This document shows positions 7,534 to 15,105 of a stretch of DNA of 28,030 nt, piece by piece. The DNA is from a virus: positions 1 through 28,030 of the IMG/VR virus record IMGVR_UViG_3300035670_001034; one strand, 5' to 3'. Every line of letters begins with the position of its first letter. Position 1 is the stretch's first letter. Position numbers and translations under genes: made by a program. The notes under the pieces were generated by a model. That model saw only the letters and a program-made list of their open reading frames with translations, did no database searches and was not told the DNA's origin.

Positions 7534-10500
7534 TACTGACTCAGACCTTGAACTTCAAGTTCCTTCTGCATCTGACCGATCGCCACACGGATGAGGTCGA
7601 TCTGGATACGCTCGAGGGTCGGAACAGGAGTCACGAACACCTTAGCATTCACGATGCCGTTCTCAAGATCTTCCGGCGGGTTGATCCGAGGATCACAGAT
7701 CACCTGGAAGGCTTCGGAAGGCTTAGCTCCGAACAGAGCGCCACGGACGTACAGCTGGTTCAAGATGCTATTTCCAATCAGAACGATCTGGTTGTAAATC
7801 ACGTTGAAACCGTCGACCACGTTGAAGATCTGGTTGTCGAACGCCCGACGCAGCGAGCCATACACCACGTTGAGAATAACGCGAGTGTTGACGAACTGAT
7901 ACAGCTTCTGCTGTGCATCGTCGGGATTGAGCAGACGGGTGCGACCACCCCAGATGAATACCGCGTTGTCGGGGTATCCGGGGAGGGTACGAACCACGTT
8001 GCAACCCTTCGGATTGAGCAGGTTCTGCTGAGAGGAGTTGACGGGAATCTGAACAGCCTGAGCATCGCGCAGCTGATACTTAACACCGGCAGGCGGGAAC
8101 TGGTATCCCTCGGAACGGTAGCGGCGGATGGCCACACCGGTAACATAGGGCGACGGAGGAATCCACTGGCCAGCGCCGTTCTCGATGTAGGGACCGTAGT
8201 AGGCAATGAAGCCAAACGGGTTACCGTACAGTTGAGAATCGTCGAAGAGGCGGTTGACGTTATCCACACCAGCTTCGATGAACTCGGCCTGAGGCTCACC
8301 AGAGAAGCCAACGCCACGCAGAGCGTCGTCGATGATCTCGGTGGAAGTGATCGCATCAAAGCGCCACAGCTCCTTGGGAATGCCTTGCTCAGGGGTGAAC
8401 ACCAGCTCAACTTGGCTACCGTAGCAGGTCTGACCAGCGGAGGTCAGATCGCCACCGTTTGTATCGGCAGGTACAACAACCCAATCATAGCTGGATCCGT
8501 TGTAGGTCATGACGATGCGGTCGCCAACCACGACAGGGGTACCATCGGGAGCGAAGCCAGCGGTGTCTACTTGGAAGTAGCAACCAGTCAGCTTAGCCTG
8601 GTCGAAGTTCATCTGGTTGGAGCTATCGCCAATCTGGATGCCCAGAGCAGCGGCGTAACCGTAGTTGCCTACAGCAGCAACGTTCAGAACAGCACCACCA
8701 AAGGCAGCAGACAGGGTCACAGTGTCAGCAGCAGCATAACCGCGACCGCCATCAGAAATCACAGCGTTAGTGATGTTACCGCCGGAAACGGTGATGGTCA
8801 GAAGCAGGCCAACTCCAGTGCCGCTGGTGGAAGCGGGAGCTACGTTGGTGTAAATACCGTCGGTAGCGGGACCGGCTGCCACAGGGAAGCCAGAGATCAG
8901 TGTTGCAGCATCGAGACCTACAACGGCGCTGATAGAACCGTAGGTGGACAGCACGCCAGTGATGGGCAAGTTGCCACCGCCGAAGGGAGTAGTAGGCAGA
9001 GTTACAACGCTGGTATTAGTGTAACCTTCACCCGGATCGTTGATGTCGATCTGAGTGATCACACCACCACTAATCTTAACAGTCAGCACCAGGCCAGCGC
9101 CGGTTCCTGTGGTTGTGGTCGGAACCACATTGTTATAGATCCCGTCAGGAGCACCGGTAGCAGGGAATGCACCGAATGTGGCGGCGGGGCCAATGGTTCC
9201 AGATCCAACGGTTCCGTTGTAAAGACCGGCGAAGATCGGGTCAATCGCAGGCACGAAGTAAGCTTCGGACTGGAAGAACTGATCAACTGTGGGAACACAG
9301 TAGGCGTTCAGAACAGCGGGAACAGGAGTTCCATCAGGATTTACAGTGTTCAGCTTAGGAAGATAATCACACTGGGTGTTGGAGCTAATGTCCTCACCAT
9401 AAGGGGTGATTTGATCTTCGCCCAGAATCAGAGCACTGTTGTTCAGGTAGATGGAGGTCTCAGGGTTGGCGTATACAGTGTTACCTGTGGGAGCCAGAGT
9501 AGCATCCAGAGCCTGGTTCCAGATGGTGTTGGAGTCGAAAGCGTACTTCCGAGCGCGAACCATTGGAAGTGTAAGCAGCTCAACAGGATTGACAACGGTC
9601 TCTCCTTTACCCAGCACTTGGCTGTAGAAGATGGTCGGCAGAGAGCTTACGGTTCCGGTGGGGAACTGAAGGTAGTTATTGGTGGTATAGTTCGCCAGGG
9701 AGTTAGACAGGGCAAACGAATCCAGGTCAATAACCTTCACGTAGTAGGCACGGGTCACCAGTTTCGTGGTGGCACGAATCAGGTTGCTGGTCAGACCGCC
9801 GCTGGTTACAGTTACGGGCTGAGTGAAGTAGATCTTCTGACCGTTGCGCAGACCGTGAGAAATCACGTTGAAGGATGCGGTTCCAGCGGGCACGATTGTG
9901 CCAGCGTAAGAGGTGATCAGAGTAGAGGGGTTCAGGATCGTGCGGCTCACCCAGTTCAGAACATAGGTGTTGGTAGGATCCTGCAGAGTGCCGGGCAGGT
10001 GCTGAGTGTTCAGACCTACGGTTTCTCCCGAGATGTTCTCAACGAGGTCAGAAGTCTGACCGTTGATTTCCACAGGGAGATCCCAATAAGGATCGGCGTA
10101 GCGCAGAACTGCGGTGTCGCCAGATGCACCAGGGATGTAGATCGAACCTACAACAGGCTCACTAATATAGTCCGAACCGTTGGCCAGAACCACAGAGTTA
10201 TAGACGCTGGAAGCATCGGAACCGGTGGTAGCCAGCAGAACATAGTTCAGCGAGTAAGCCGAATCGGTGATCAGGTTGCGAGGAGCAGCGACCACAAACA
10301 CTTCGGTGCCAGACAGGTTCTGAGCTACGTCAACGTTGGTGACAGTGAGAGTAACTGTACCGAAGATGCCGCCAGGGACGAATGTATCGCCAGGGGCATA
10401 ACCGTTGCCGCCATTGACAACAACCACGTTCGAAACTTCGCCAGCAGCGTTGGTGGTGATTGTAAGAGTACCGCCAATACCTGCACCGGAGGAGGAAGCA

Positions 10501-12014
10501 ATGGGTACACCTGTAGTGGTGGTCGAGGCAGGGAAACCGGATCCAGGTACGGTGATCGAAGCCTGGTACACCGGACCTGTGATGGTCGGGTTGTCGTCGG
10601 CGAAACCACGAACGTAAACGTTAGTGAAGTCGTTACCAACGCTGATTCCAGACAGGTTCACACGCTGAATGGGCAGCTCGACAGGCCAGTAGGCGACGGT
10701 GTTCAGTTCGAACACACCCCAAGCGGCACTACCAACTGCAGCAATCGTGTAGCTAGCAGGATCGAGCAGACCGATCTTCACACTGTCGGCCACAAGGTTG
10801 GCGGACTCGTTGATGGCGGTTGCAGCGTTCTCACCAGGGACGATGTCCTGGTAGGTAGCCTTAGGGTAGCTAACGTCGTTACCAATCCACTTGTAGATGG
10901 CGTTATCGACCAGATACTTCTTGCCTTCCTCAAGGTCAGCAGCAGGCTTATGAGGTACGAAATCCTGATACTCGTTGATGTCGGTGACCAGGTAAGGACC
11001 GGGATCAGCCAGAGCCATCCACTTGAAGTTGTTATTCTCGCAATGTGCAGCAGCAGCAGCGCCAACCAGAGAACGACCATCAGCGTCGAACTGAGCATAA
11101 GCGGTAGGGGTGATCAGGTAGCCCTGGTCCTGTACGCCGTCAAACGCAGTGTTGATGCACTGAGTGTAGTCTTGGGGAACACGCTCGATAGCCACGCTAC
11201 CGCCAACAATATTGGCAACATCGTAAGCATTCTGCATAAACACGAAGTTGGTGCCAACGGGCAGCACTTCGGTGATTACAGAAACATCGGCGTTGAAAGT
11301 TGTAGCGGCGATGGTGATGTAGCTCAGTTCGGAGTTGCTGGCCGGATCAACATCGTTGACCATGCCCACCTTACGAACATAAACAGAGCTACGAACAGCA
11401 GGGTTGGTCTCAATGGCTTCGGCAACAGCAGCAGCGATAGCGGCAGAGATCTTACGGTTGTTGGCTTCATCGCCAGCAACGTAGGTCACAGGGATTTCAA
11501 CGGGAACACCCAGCCACTCACCGTCAGAGGTGTAGCCGGTGGAACCGTCGCCAGCAACCAGCTTCAAGCCGTTCAGGATCATCTGAACATACACCTTATT
11601 GCCAGCCTGCAGGGCAGAGGGCAGGTCGGTGCTGTTGAGTTTGGTAGCAGCAGGATTGAAAGAAATCTCGGTGATTTCGTTGGGGGTACCAACGCGAACC
11701 ACACGCAGATCACCGGTCACAGCGTTCTGGAAGAACTCGTTGACGCAGTTATAGCTCAGCAGGGGAATGCGGCTCTCGGGGACTGTGGAGTTGCCAATCC
11801 GAATGAGTTCTTTATAGTCATTCAGGGAAGAGATCGCAATCGGCTGGTTAAAGGGGAAGCGGGTAACGGGTACACCTTCCTCAGTTTCCACCAGCATGTA
11901 GACGGTGCTGAAATCAGCAATACCGCCAAAAGCAACCTTGCCAGGTTGCTCATTGATGTAAACGCCGGGAGCTCCAGGGGTGTTACCACTGGTCCCGAGG
12001 GAAAAAGTTGCCAT
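7533..12014 (-). CDS. Contractile tail sheath protein, greatly enlarged
   Basis: This gene encodes 1493 residues and the tail sheath, which contracts to drive the tube into the host. The N-terminus (GAPGVYINEQPG) and a C-terminal block of about 190 residues carry sheath signatures: VFIWGGRTRLL, then RVILNVVYGSLRRAF, then FQVICDPRINPPEDLENG. Typical sheaths have 400-700 residues. Here the middle is enlarged by glycine-rich beta repeats at about 476-566, 943-1025 and 1031-1118. Each reads roughly DGIY.N...TGTGAGL.LT..V.GG.I......G.GY. The same repeat occurs in the 399-aa gene at 17919-19118. Such inserts probably sit on the outer tail surface. The gene has no TTA, CTA or TCA codon over nearly its whole length, which suggests very high expression. 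A structured leader of about 110 nt precedes the ATG. Confidence 0.9.
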   Translation of the reverse strand: MATFSLGTSGNTPGAPGVYINEQPGKVAFGGIADFSTVYMLVETEEGVPVTRFPFNQPIAISSLNDYKELIRIGNSTVPESRIPLLSYNCVNEFFQNAVTGDLRVVRVGTPNEITEISFNPAATKLNSTDLPSALQAGNKVYVQMILNGLKLVAGDGSTGYTSDGEWLGVPVEIPVTYVAGDEANNRKISAAIAAAVAEAIETNPAVRSSVYVRKVGMVNDVDPASNSELSYITIAATTFNADVSVITEVLPVGTNFVFMQNAYDVANIVGGSVAIERVPQDYTQCINTAFDGVQDQGYLITPTAYAQFDADGRSLVGAAAAAHCENNNFKWMALADPGPYLVTDINEYQDFVPHKPAADLEEGKKYLVDNAIYKWIGNDVSYPKATYQDIVPGENAATAINESANLVADSVKIGLLDPASYTIAAVGSAAWGVFELNTVAYWPVELPIQRVNLSGISVGNDFTNVYVRGFADDNPTITGPVYQASITVPGSGFPASTTTTGVPIASSSGAGIGGTLTITTNAAGEVSNVVVVNGGNGYAPGDTFVPGGIFGTVTLTVTNVDVAQNLSGTEVFVVAAPRNLITDSAYSLNYVLLATTGSDASSVYNSVVLANGSDYISEPVVGSIYIPGASGDTAVLRYADPYWDLPVEINGQTSDLVENISGETVGLNTQHLPGTLQDPTNTYVLNWVSRTILNPSTLITSYAGTIVPAGTASFNVISHGLRNGQKIYFTQPVTVTSGGLTSNLIRATTKLVTRAYYVKVIDLDSFALSNSLANYTTNNYLQFPTGTVSSLPTIFYSQVLGKGETVVNPVELLTLPMVRARKYAFDSNTIWNQALDATLAPTGNTVYANPETSIYLNNSALILGEDQITPYGEDISSNTQCDYLPKLNTVNPDGTPVPAVLNAYCVPTVDQFFQSEAYFVPAIDPIFAGLYNGTVGSGTIGPAATFGAFPATGAPDGIYNNVVPTTTTGTGAGLVLTVKISGGVITQIDINDPGEGYTNTSVVTLPTTPFGGGNLPITGVLSTYGSISAVVGLDAATLISGFPVAAGPATDGIYTNVAPASTSGTGVGLLLTITVSGGNITNAVISDGGRGYAAADTVTLSAAFGGAVLNVAAVGNYGYAAALGIQIGDSSNQMNFDQAKLTGCYFQVDTAGFAPDGTPVVVGDRIVMTYNGSSYDWVVVPADTNGGDLTSAGQTCYGSQVELVFTPEQGIPKELWRFDAITSTEIIDDALRGVGFSGEPQAEFIEAGVDNVNRLFDDSQLYGNPFGFIAYYGPYIENGAGQWIPPSPYVTGVAIRRYRSEGYQFPPAGVKYQLRDAQAVQIPVNSSQQNLLNPKGCNVVRTLPGYPDNAVFIWGGRTRLLNPDDAQQKLYQFVNTRVILNVVYGSLRRAFDNQIFNVVDGFNVIYNQIVLIGNSILNQLYVRGALFGAKPSEAFQVICDPRINPPEDLENGIVNAKVFVTPVPTLERIQIDLIRVAIGQMQKELEVQGLSQ
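8660..9190 (-). repeat. Two adjacent glycine-rich repeat units within the sheath gene
   Basis: Two units of about 80 codons each share DGIY.N, a TGTG(A/V)GL segment, G.GY(T/A) and a terminal YG. A third, more diverged unit lies at about 10317-10585. They are related to four units in the gene at 17919-19118. Confidence 0.7.
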
Positions 12015-12125
12015 TTTATTATGGGGGGAATCCTTCCATTCCGTCTCCCTGTGATGGCGAAGGCGATTCCATCGTGGTGCCCGTAGGCCAGGGTTTCGGG
12101 TTATTCAACGAGTACTTTTACCCGG
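12015..12125 (-). promoter_or_regulatory. Structured 5' leader of the sheath gene
   Basis: This 111-nt gap contains GGGTAAAAG (12115-12123), a CGGGT/ACCCG pairing between that element and bases about 20 nt further on, and a hairpin at 12053-12073 (GATGG with CCATC). AAGGA lies 17 nt before the ATG and no closer ribosome site is evident. Confidence 0.4.
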
Positions 12126-12500
12126 TTACTGGATTCCCGTAATGGCTTGTGTGCTATCGAAAGTTATTCCGTTCAGTGATTCACGGTCTAATACGCCTTG
12201 TAGAGTATAGCGGTATAGTGCCGTGTTATATTCTTTTTGAGTATCGTAGGGGAAGATAGCGTCACTCGCATCGCCGGTTGACTCTCCGGTTATGAATGAT
12301 CCCTGAGTTAATCCACCAGGAGTGCCACTAGTGGTTGGGGCAGAAGTTAAGCGCATCTGCGCCCCGATTGGGGGAAGTTCCCAAACCGACCATTGCGGAT
12401 TCTGCTCCAGAACTTCTCTGTACTGCAGGGAGTTAGTGTACGCAAGATACCCCAGCTTTCTCCACGAATACTGCGGTTGCCACGGGAATGAGACTGTCAT
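12126..12500 (-). CDS. LysM-like small tail protein (P2 gpX-like?)
   Basis: This gene encodes 124 residues. The first 50 resemble the LysM-type tail protein X of P2-like phages: an aromatic N-terminus, YREVLEQNPQW, then LPPIGAQMRL, matching the family's vl..NP.l....lp.G..l.l pattern. The rest is Thr/Ser/Gly-rich. The position just upstream of the sheath and after other tail genes supports a tail or baseplate role. The start at 12500 is only 4 nt past the stop of the inserted GIY-YIG gene and lacks a clear ribosome site, so it may depend on translational coupling. The family call is tentative. Confidence 0.45.
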   Translation of the reverse strand: MTVSFPWQPQYSWRKLGYLAYTNSLQYREVLEQNPQWSVWELPPIGAQMRLTSAPTTSGTPGGLTQGSFITGESTGDASDAIFPYDTQKEYNTALYRYTLQGVLDRESLNGITFDSTQAITGIQ

Positions 12501-12504
12501 TTAT

Positions 12505-13116
12505 CTAAGGGGTCAGGTAACGGAAAGAGTAACCTTTGAGTTTCCCTTTGGTTTTGGTTCGGTTTTTTCTAGCTGCGTCAGCTACAGAGACTGGGTGAAC
12601 TCCGAGCAGTTTACCCGCCTCTTTTGTGGAACTGAAAGTTTTTTTCGCTCCATCCGGATAAGTCACTTCGACTTCTTTATTGAGGGGGTTATTCTCGCCA
12701 GATACGGAGCACGGGCTCTTTCCAACCAGGTTTTGGTTCCCCAACATTGCTTCTCTGAGTTTACGTCTAGTAGACGCACTCTTTTTACGTCCACGCCGTG
12801 CTAGGCTCTGCTTTTTGCGGGTTTCTAGAGAGACAGGTCTACCCGCTTGAGAAGGAGGTCTTCCTGCTACGGGGTTCAAGTTATAGCACTGTTCTGTTCC
12901 ATAGAACATATCTAGAAGTGCTTGCTCTAGTACTGGTTCTCCGCACTCATCGGACCGTACTTCCCATATGAAGTCTTCTGGACTCTTACGTAGAGCATTT
13001 TGGAAGGGGTAGTTTTGTTTGGACTGTAGGTGGCAGTATTTGCGCCATTCGAAGTTTATGGTGCTGCCAATATAGAATCTACCGTTTTTGGTGTTTGTTG
13101 CGATGTAGGTATCCAT
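12505..13116 (-). CDS. GIY-YIG homing endonuclease with NUMOD domains
   Basis: This gene encodes 203 residues, a free-standing homing nuclease. Residues 1-20 hold a GIY-YIG variant (TYIATNTKNGRFYIGST). A conserved glutamate follows in PVLEQALLDMFYG, and CYNLNPVAGR closes the catalytic domain. Residues 95-135 look like NUMOD3 DNA-binding repeats (SLETRKKQSLARRG, then STRRKLREAMLGN). The C-terminus (VTYPDGAKKTF.S..EAGKLLGV...SV..A.......KG..FRY) is a NUMOD1-type helix-turn-helix unit. These enzymes cut cognate genomes lacking the insert and spread by repair. The gene interrupts the tail assembly cluster, and I see no intron signature around it. Confidence 0.9.
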   Translation of the reverse strand: MDTYIATNTKNGRFYIGSTINFEWRKYCHLQSKQNYPFQNALRKSPEDFIWEVRSDECGEPVLEQALLDMFYGTEQCYNLNPVAGRPPSQAGRPVSLETRKKQSLARRGRKKSASTRRKLREAMLGNQNLVGKSPCSVSGENNPLNKEVEVTYPDGAKKTFSSTKEAGKLLGVHPVSVADAARKNRTKTKGKLKGYSFRYLTP

Positions 13117-13142
13117 AACTTGACCAACCTTCTCAATATAGG

Positions 13143-13157
13143 GATTTACCCGGCTGG
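13143..13157 (-). terminator. Hairpin containing GGGTAAAT after the acidic-protein gene
   Basis: On the minus strand, right after the TAA stop, ATTTACC pairs perfectly with GGTAAAT across a loop of about 5 nt. There is no strong T-run. The same GGGTAAATC matches the candidate late promoter element and lies 27-35 nt before the GIY-YIG start, so its role is ambiguous. Confidence 0.4.
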
Positions 13158-13161
13158 TAAA

Positions 13162-13527
13162 TTAGAAGCGTTTCTGAGAACGGGCCATCAGCCGGGCCCC
13201 GATGGAGGTACCACGGTTGAACTCAAAACCTTGTTCCTTAGCTACCTCGGCGGCGGCTTTCTCAAGGGCAACTGGGTTGGACGGAACAAACACATTCTCG
13301 TCTACGGACCTTTTGGAAAGTTTCTCACGGACATCCGTTTGAATCTTTTCGGCGGGAGTAGCTTCAGCAGGAGCTACAGGCTCATCCGAAGGGGTTTCAA
13401 CCTCAAGATTGACGGGAGCGGAAGCTTCCTCTACGACGGGGCTTTCGATACGTCCCTCTTCAGGGGTAACTTGAATGTCGCTTGCAACGGCGGGAGCGGC
13501 TTTGGAGCGTGTGGATCTGCGAGTCAT
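13162..13527 (-). CDS. Acidic low-complexity protein, unknown function
   Basis: This gene encodes 121 residues from the ATG at 13527 (MTRRSTRSK). Upstream in-frame codons exist, but they overlap the preceding gene and give an unlikely N-terminus. A basic N-terminus is followed by a long Ala/Pro/Glu-rich, probably disordered stretch (about 15-65), then a more ordered C-terminal third ending GTSIGARLMARSQKRF. The start is next to the stop of the gpG-like gene, so the two are likely translated together. I do not recognise the family. Its place in the tail assembly cluster suggests a minor virion or assembly protein. Confidence 0.65.
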   Translation of the reverse strand: MTRRSTRSKAAPAVASDIQVTPEEGRIESPVVEEASAPVNLEVETPSDEPVAPAEATPAEKIQTDVREKLSKRSVDENVFVPSNPVALEKAAAEVAKEQGFEFNRGTSIGARLMARSQKRF

Positions 13528-13529
13528 GA

Positions 13530-13943
13530 TTAGCGTTTGCGTGAAAGGATGTTTTTCCAGGAGATTGGGACTATTTGCTTGAGAGAAATATCCGGCACGC
13601 CCATCCACGGGCGAGCGACCATCTTAGAGGTACCAAACTGTTGATATTGACCGTAATCGGTGCTCTTTACGTAAAAAACATTGCCTCTGGTGTAGATGTA
13701 GGCAATATCTTGCATCAATCCGGTGGCCCTTAGGATTGGTTGGCCAGGGTAGTTTTGGCTTTTCCACTTTGCGTATTTGGGAGACAGCTGCTGCCAAGGA
13801 CGCTGATATGTGGGATCTACCTGACGTTTCCAGAACTGGGGGTGGTCATCTAAAAGTACGGGAGTCCACTCCCTTTTAGTGGGTTGCCACCAGTTTAAGT
13901 TCAGAGGAGTTAACCCGTTACCTTGAACTCGAATACGTAACAT
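13530..13943 (-). CDS. Virion morphogenesis / tail completion protein, Mu gpG-like
   Basis: This gene encodes 137 residues that fit the phage virion morphogenesis family (Mu gpG, P2 gpS), which completes tails or joins them to heads. Visible family features are WQQLSPKYAKWKSQ, then PILRATGLMQD, then YGQYQQFGTSKMVARPWMG followed by a short helical end. This corresponds to the pattern W..Ls..Ya..K....iL..tG.l.......Ya..hQfG.....aRPflG. The length is typical. Its ATG overlaps the stop of the frameshift-encoded chaperone frame (TAATG), so translation is coupled. Confidence 0.8.
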   Translation of the reverse strand: MLRIRVQGNGLTPLNLNWWQPTKREWTPVLLDDHPQFWKRQVDPTYQRPWQQLSPKYAKWKSQNYPGQPILRATGLMQDIAYIYTRGNVFYVKSTDYGQYQQFGTSKMVARPWMGVPDISLKQIVPISWKNILSRKR

Positions 13944-14365
13944 TACTTTTTCCTTGCGTTTTTCTTCATGGCTCTATCTTGCTCTTCGGCATGTTTTTTC
14001 ACAATCTCAATCATGGTTTGAACTTTGCTCATTGGTTGAGCTTCTAACCAGTCGATCGAGGAGTCCCAACGTTGTTTACACAGATGGTAGGCAACCTCCA
14101 GCCAGTTCTCAACAGTAAGGATAGTTTGATCTAGGAGAGTTTTCCCCGTCCACTGAATCACTTGTCGAAACTGTGTGGAGGTTACCTCATCAAGAACCTC
14201 GGGATTTAAAAGAAGCCTCAAGATTAGTTCAATCTGATTTTTCTCGGATTGACGTAAAATCTGAGCAAGATAAAAGTCTTTTGGAACAACTTCCCGGAAA
14301 TGAAGAGTAGGACCATTGGGAATATGCACTAAATAAGTGAAATCCTCCTGATCCTCAACTGTTAG
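13943..14365 (-). CDS. Tail assembly chaperone, downstream (T) frame reached by -1 frameshift
   Basis: This frame is open from the shift site at 14365 to the stop at 13943 and adds 140 residues to the 108-residue upstream protein, giving a fusion of about 248. A stand-alone start would be the GTG at 14329 (128 residues), and weak internal initiation there cannot be ruled out. The sequence is helical and charged (FYLAQILRQSEKNQIELILRL, then WLEVAYHLCKQRW). In phages from lambda (gpG/gpGT) to P2 and Mu, the minor frameshifted chaperone helps bring the tape measure and tube proteins together. The frame relation, slippery site and position make this the T partner. No tape measure gene follows in this window, which is unusual. 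Confidence 0.75.
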   Translation of the reverse strand, partial: LTVEDQEDFTYLVHIPNGPTLHFREVVPKDFYLAQILRQSEKNQIELILRLLLNPEVLDEVTSTQFRQVIQWTGKTLLDQTILTVENWLEVAYHLCKQRWDSSIDWLEAQPMSKVQTMIEIVKKHAEEQDRAMKKNARKK

Positions 14366-14688
14366 TTTGGGTCTTCGTCGTCGGTGCCGTTAGCTTTGGC
14401 TACCAGGTCGCTGAGTTTGCGGAAGTCTTTTACTCCGAGGTCGAGAATCTCATCATAAGTGATCTTGTCATCGCCTACAATCAGTCGCTCGATGATGCGC
14501 ATGCCTTTTTCGACATCGCCTGCCTTGGTAAGATCTTTCTCCATGTAAACCAGGTCACGACCGGTCATTTCCCGGATAGTGATTTCGCGACCGTCGGTCA
14601 GGGTGGTGCTGAATGTTTCCAGTTTAGGCATTGCTTTTTTCTTGGTTGCCGGTGTAGATTCGACCGCGTCGTTAGAGATTGTTCTCAT
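14362..14688 (-). CDS. Tail assembly chaperone, upstream (G/E/41-type) frame
   Basis: This gene encodes 108 residues resembling the Mu gp41 / P2 gpE tail assembly chaperone family: a short variable N-terminus, a beta segment LTDGREITIREMTGRDLVYMEK, then a helical part with YDEILDLGVKDFRKLSDLV, where the family has a leucine-rich segment followed by a conserved D. It ends DEDPN just before TAA. A perfect X XXY YYZ slippery heptamer ends exactly at the stop (see the site at 14365-14371). The start at 14688 overlaps the upstream gene by 17 nt and has GGGTAAAAC 25-33 nt before it. Confidence 0.75.
   Translation of the reverse strand: MRTISNDAVESTPATKKKAMPKLETFSTTLTDGREITIREMTGRDLVYMEKDLTKAGDVEKGMRIIERLIVGDDKITYDEILDLGVKDFRKLSDLVAKANGTDDEDPN
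14365..14371 (-). promoter_or_regulatory. Programmed -1 ribosomal frameshift site CCCAAAC
   Basis: On the minus strand the zero frame reads GAC CCA AAC TAA, so the heptamer C CCA AAC fits the canonical X XXY YYZ slippery pattern in the correct phase. The stop codon follows immediately. Slipping back one base gives CTA ACA GTT GAG and leads without a stop into the downstream chaperone frame. Confidence 0.85.
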
Positions 14689-14917
14689 TGGTTATGTGAG
14701 TGAGGTTGTCTAGTTTTACCCGTTGTTCGAAGATTCGATCTTCTAGAGCCATGTCTCCGTAGCCTGCAGGTAGGGACAGGTAGATCCCGTTTGCTTCCTT
14801 CCAACTGAACTCAGCATCTTGGTAAAGACCGAGTTCGATTCGATCGTCAACATCGTCAAGCCAGAACCCGACACAGACTTTGCGAAACTCAGGATCAATC
14901 GGAAGGGGGAAGGACAT
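14672..14917 (-). CDS. Small protein of unknown function
   Basis: This gene encodes 81 residues, acidic with several aromatic residues (CVGFWLDDVDDRIELGLYQD, FSWKEANGIYLSLPAGYGD). There are no cysteine pairs and no signal or membrane segment. The start is coupled to the upstream gene by TAATG, and the end overlaps the tail chaperone gene by 17 nt. It also carries the GGGTAAAAC element within its last codons. I do not recognise the family. Its position at the head of the tail assembly cluster suggests a structural or assembly role, but that is inference. Confidence 0.65.
   Translation of the reverse strand: MSFPLPIDPEFRKVCVGFWLDDVDDRIELGLYQDAEFSWKEANGIYLSLPAGYGDMALEDRIFEQRVKLDNLTHITNENNL
14713..14721 (-). 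promoter_or_regulatory. GGGTAAAAC element (candidate late promoter)
   Basis: This copy lies inside the coding sequence of the 81-aa gene, 25-33 nt before the tail chaperone start. Like the copy at 7269, it is at a fixed distance before a start rather than at a gene end. Confidence 0.4.
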
Positions 14918-15105
14918 TAGAGAGCGCGAAGCATGTTTACGGTTTGCTGAAGGGAGAAATACCGAGCATTATAAGCGCATTCCACAGAGGAAGGAATGAT
15001 TCGGTTCTTTTTGTCGTAAGGCACTGTCATATAATAGGTATCGAGGACTCCCTTGTAAAGGAGCACACCGACGTTTTCCACACGGGACTTCTTGACTTTT
15101 TTCAT
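14917..15105 (-). CDS. Small basic protein of unknown function
   Basis: This gene encodes 62 residues with a lysine-rich N-terminus (MKKVKKSRVENVG) and several tyrosines (YKGVLDTYYMTVPYDKKNR). It is coupled to the polymerase gene by TGATG at its start and to the next gene by TAATG at its end, which supports real translation. The pattern VGVLLYKGVLDTYYMTVPYDKK reads as alternating strands. I do not recognise the family. A helper of the polymerase or a transition gene between the replication and tail modules are both possible. Confidence 0.6.
   Translation of the reverse strand: MKKVKKSRVENVGVLLYKGVLDTYYMTVPYDKKNRIIPSSVECAYNARYFSLQQTVNMLRAL

Noticed and set aside
7548-12086. 1512-codon plus-strand open frame opposite the sheath gene
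   Set aside because: It is in codon register with the sheath and results from that gene's codon bias. The translation is rich in His, Gly, Val and Asn in a shadow-like way.
13943-14329. Downstream chaperone frame as an independent GTG-started gene
   Set aside because: The in-phase slippery heptamer and the open frame from the stop codon make a frameshifted fusion the better explanation.
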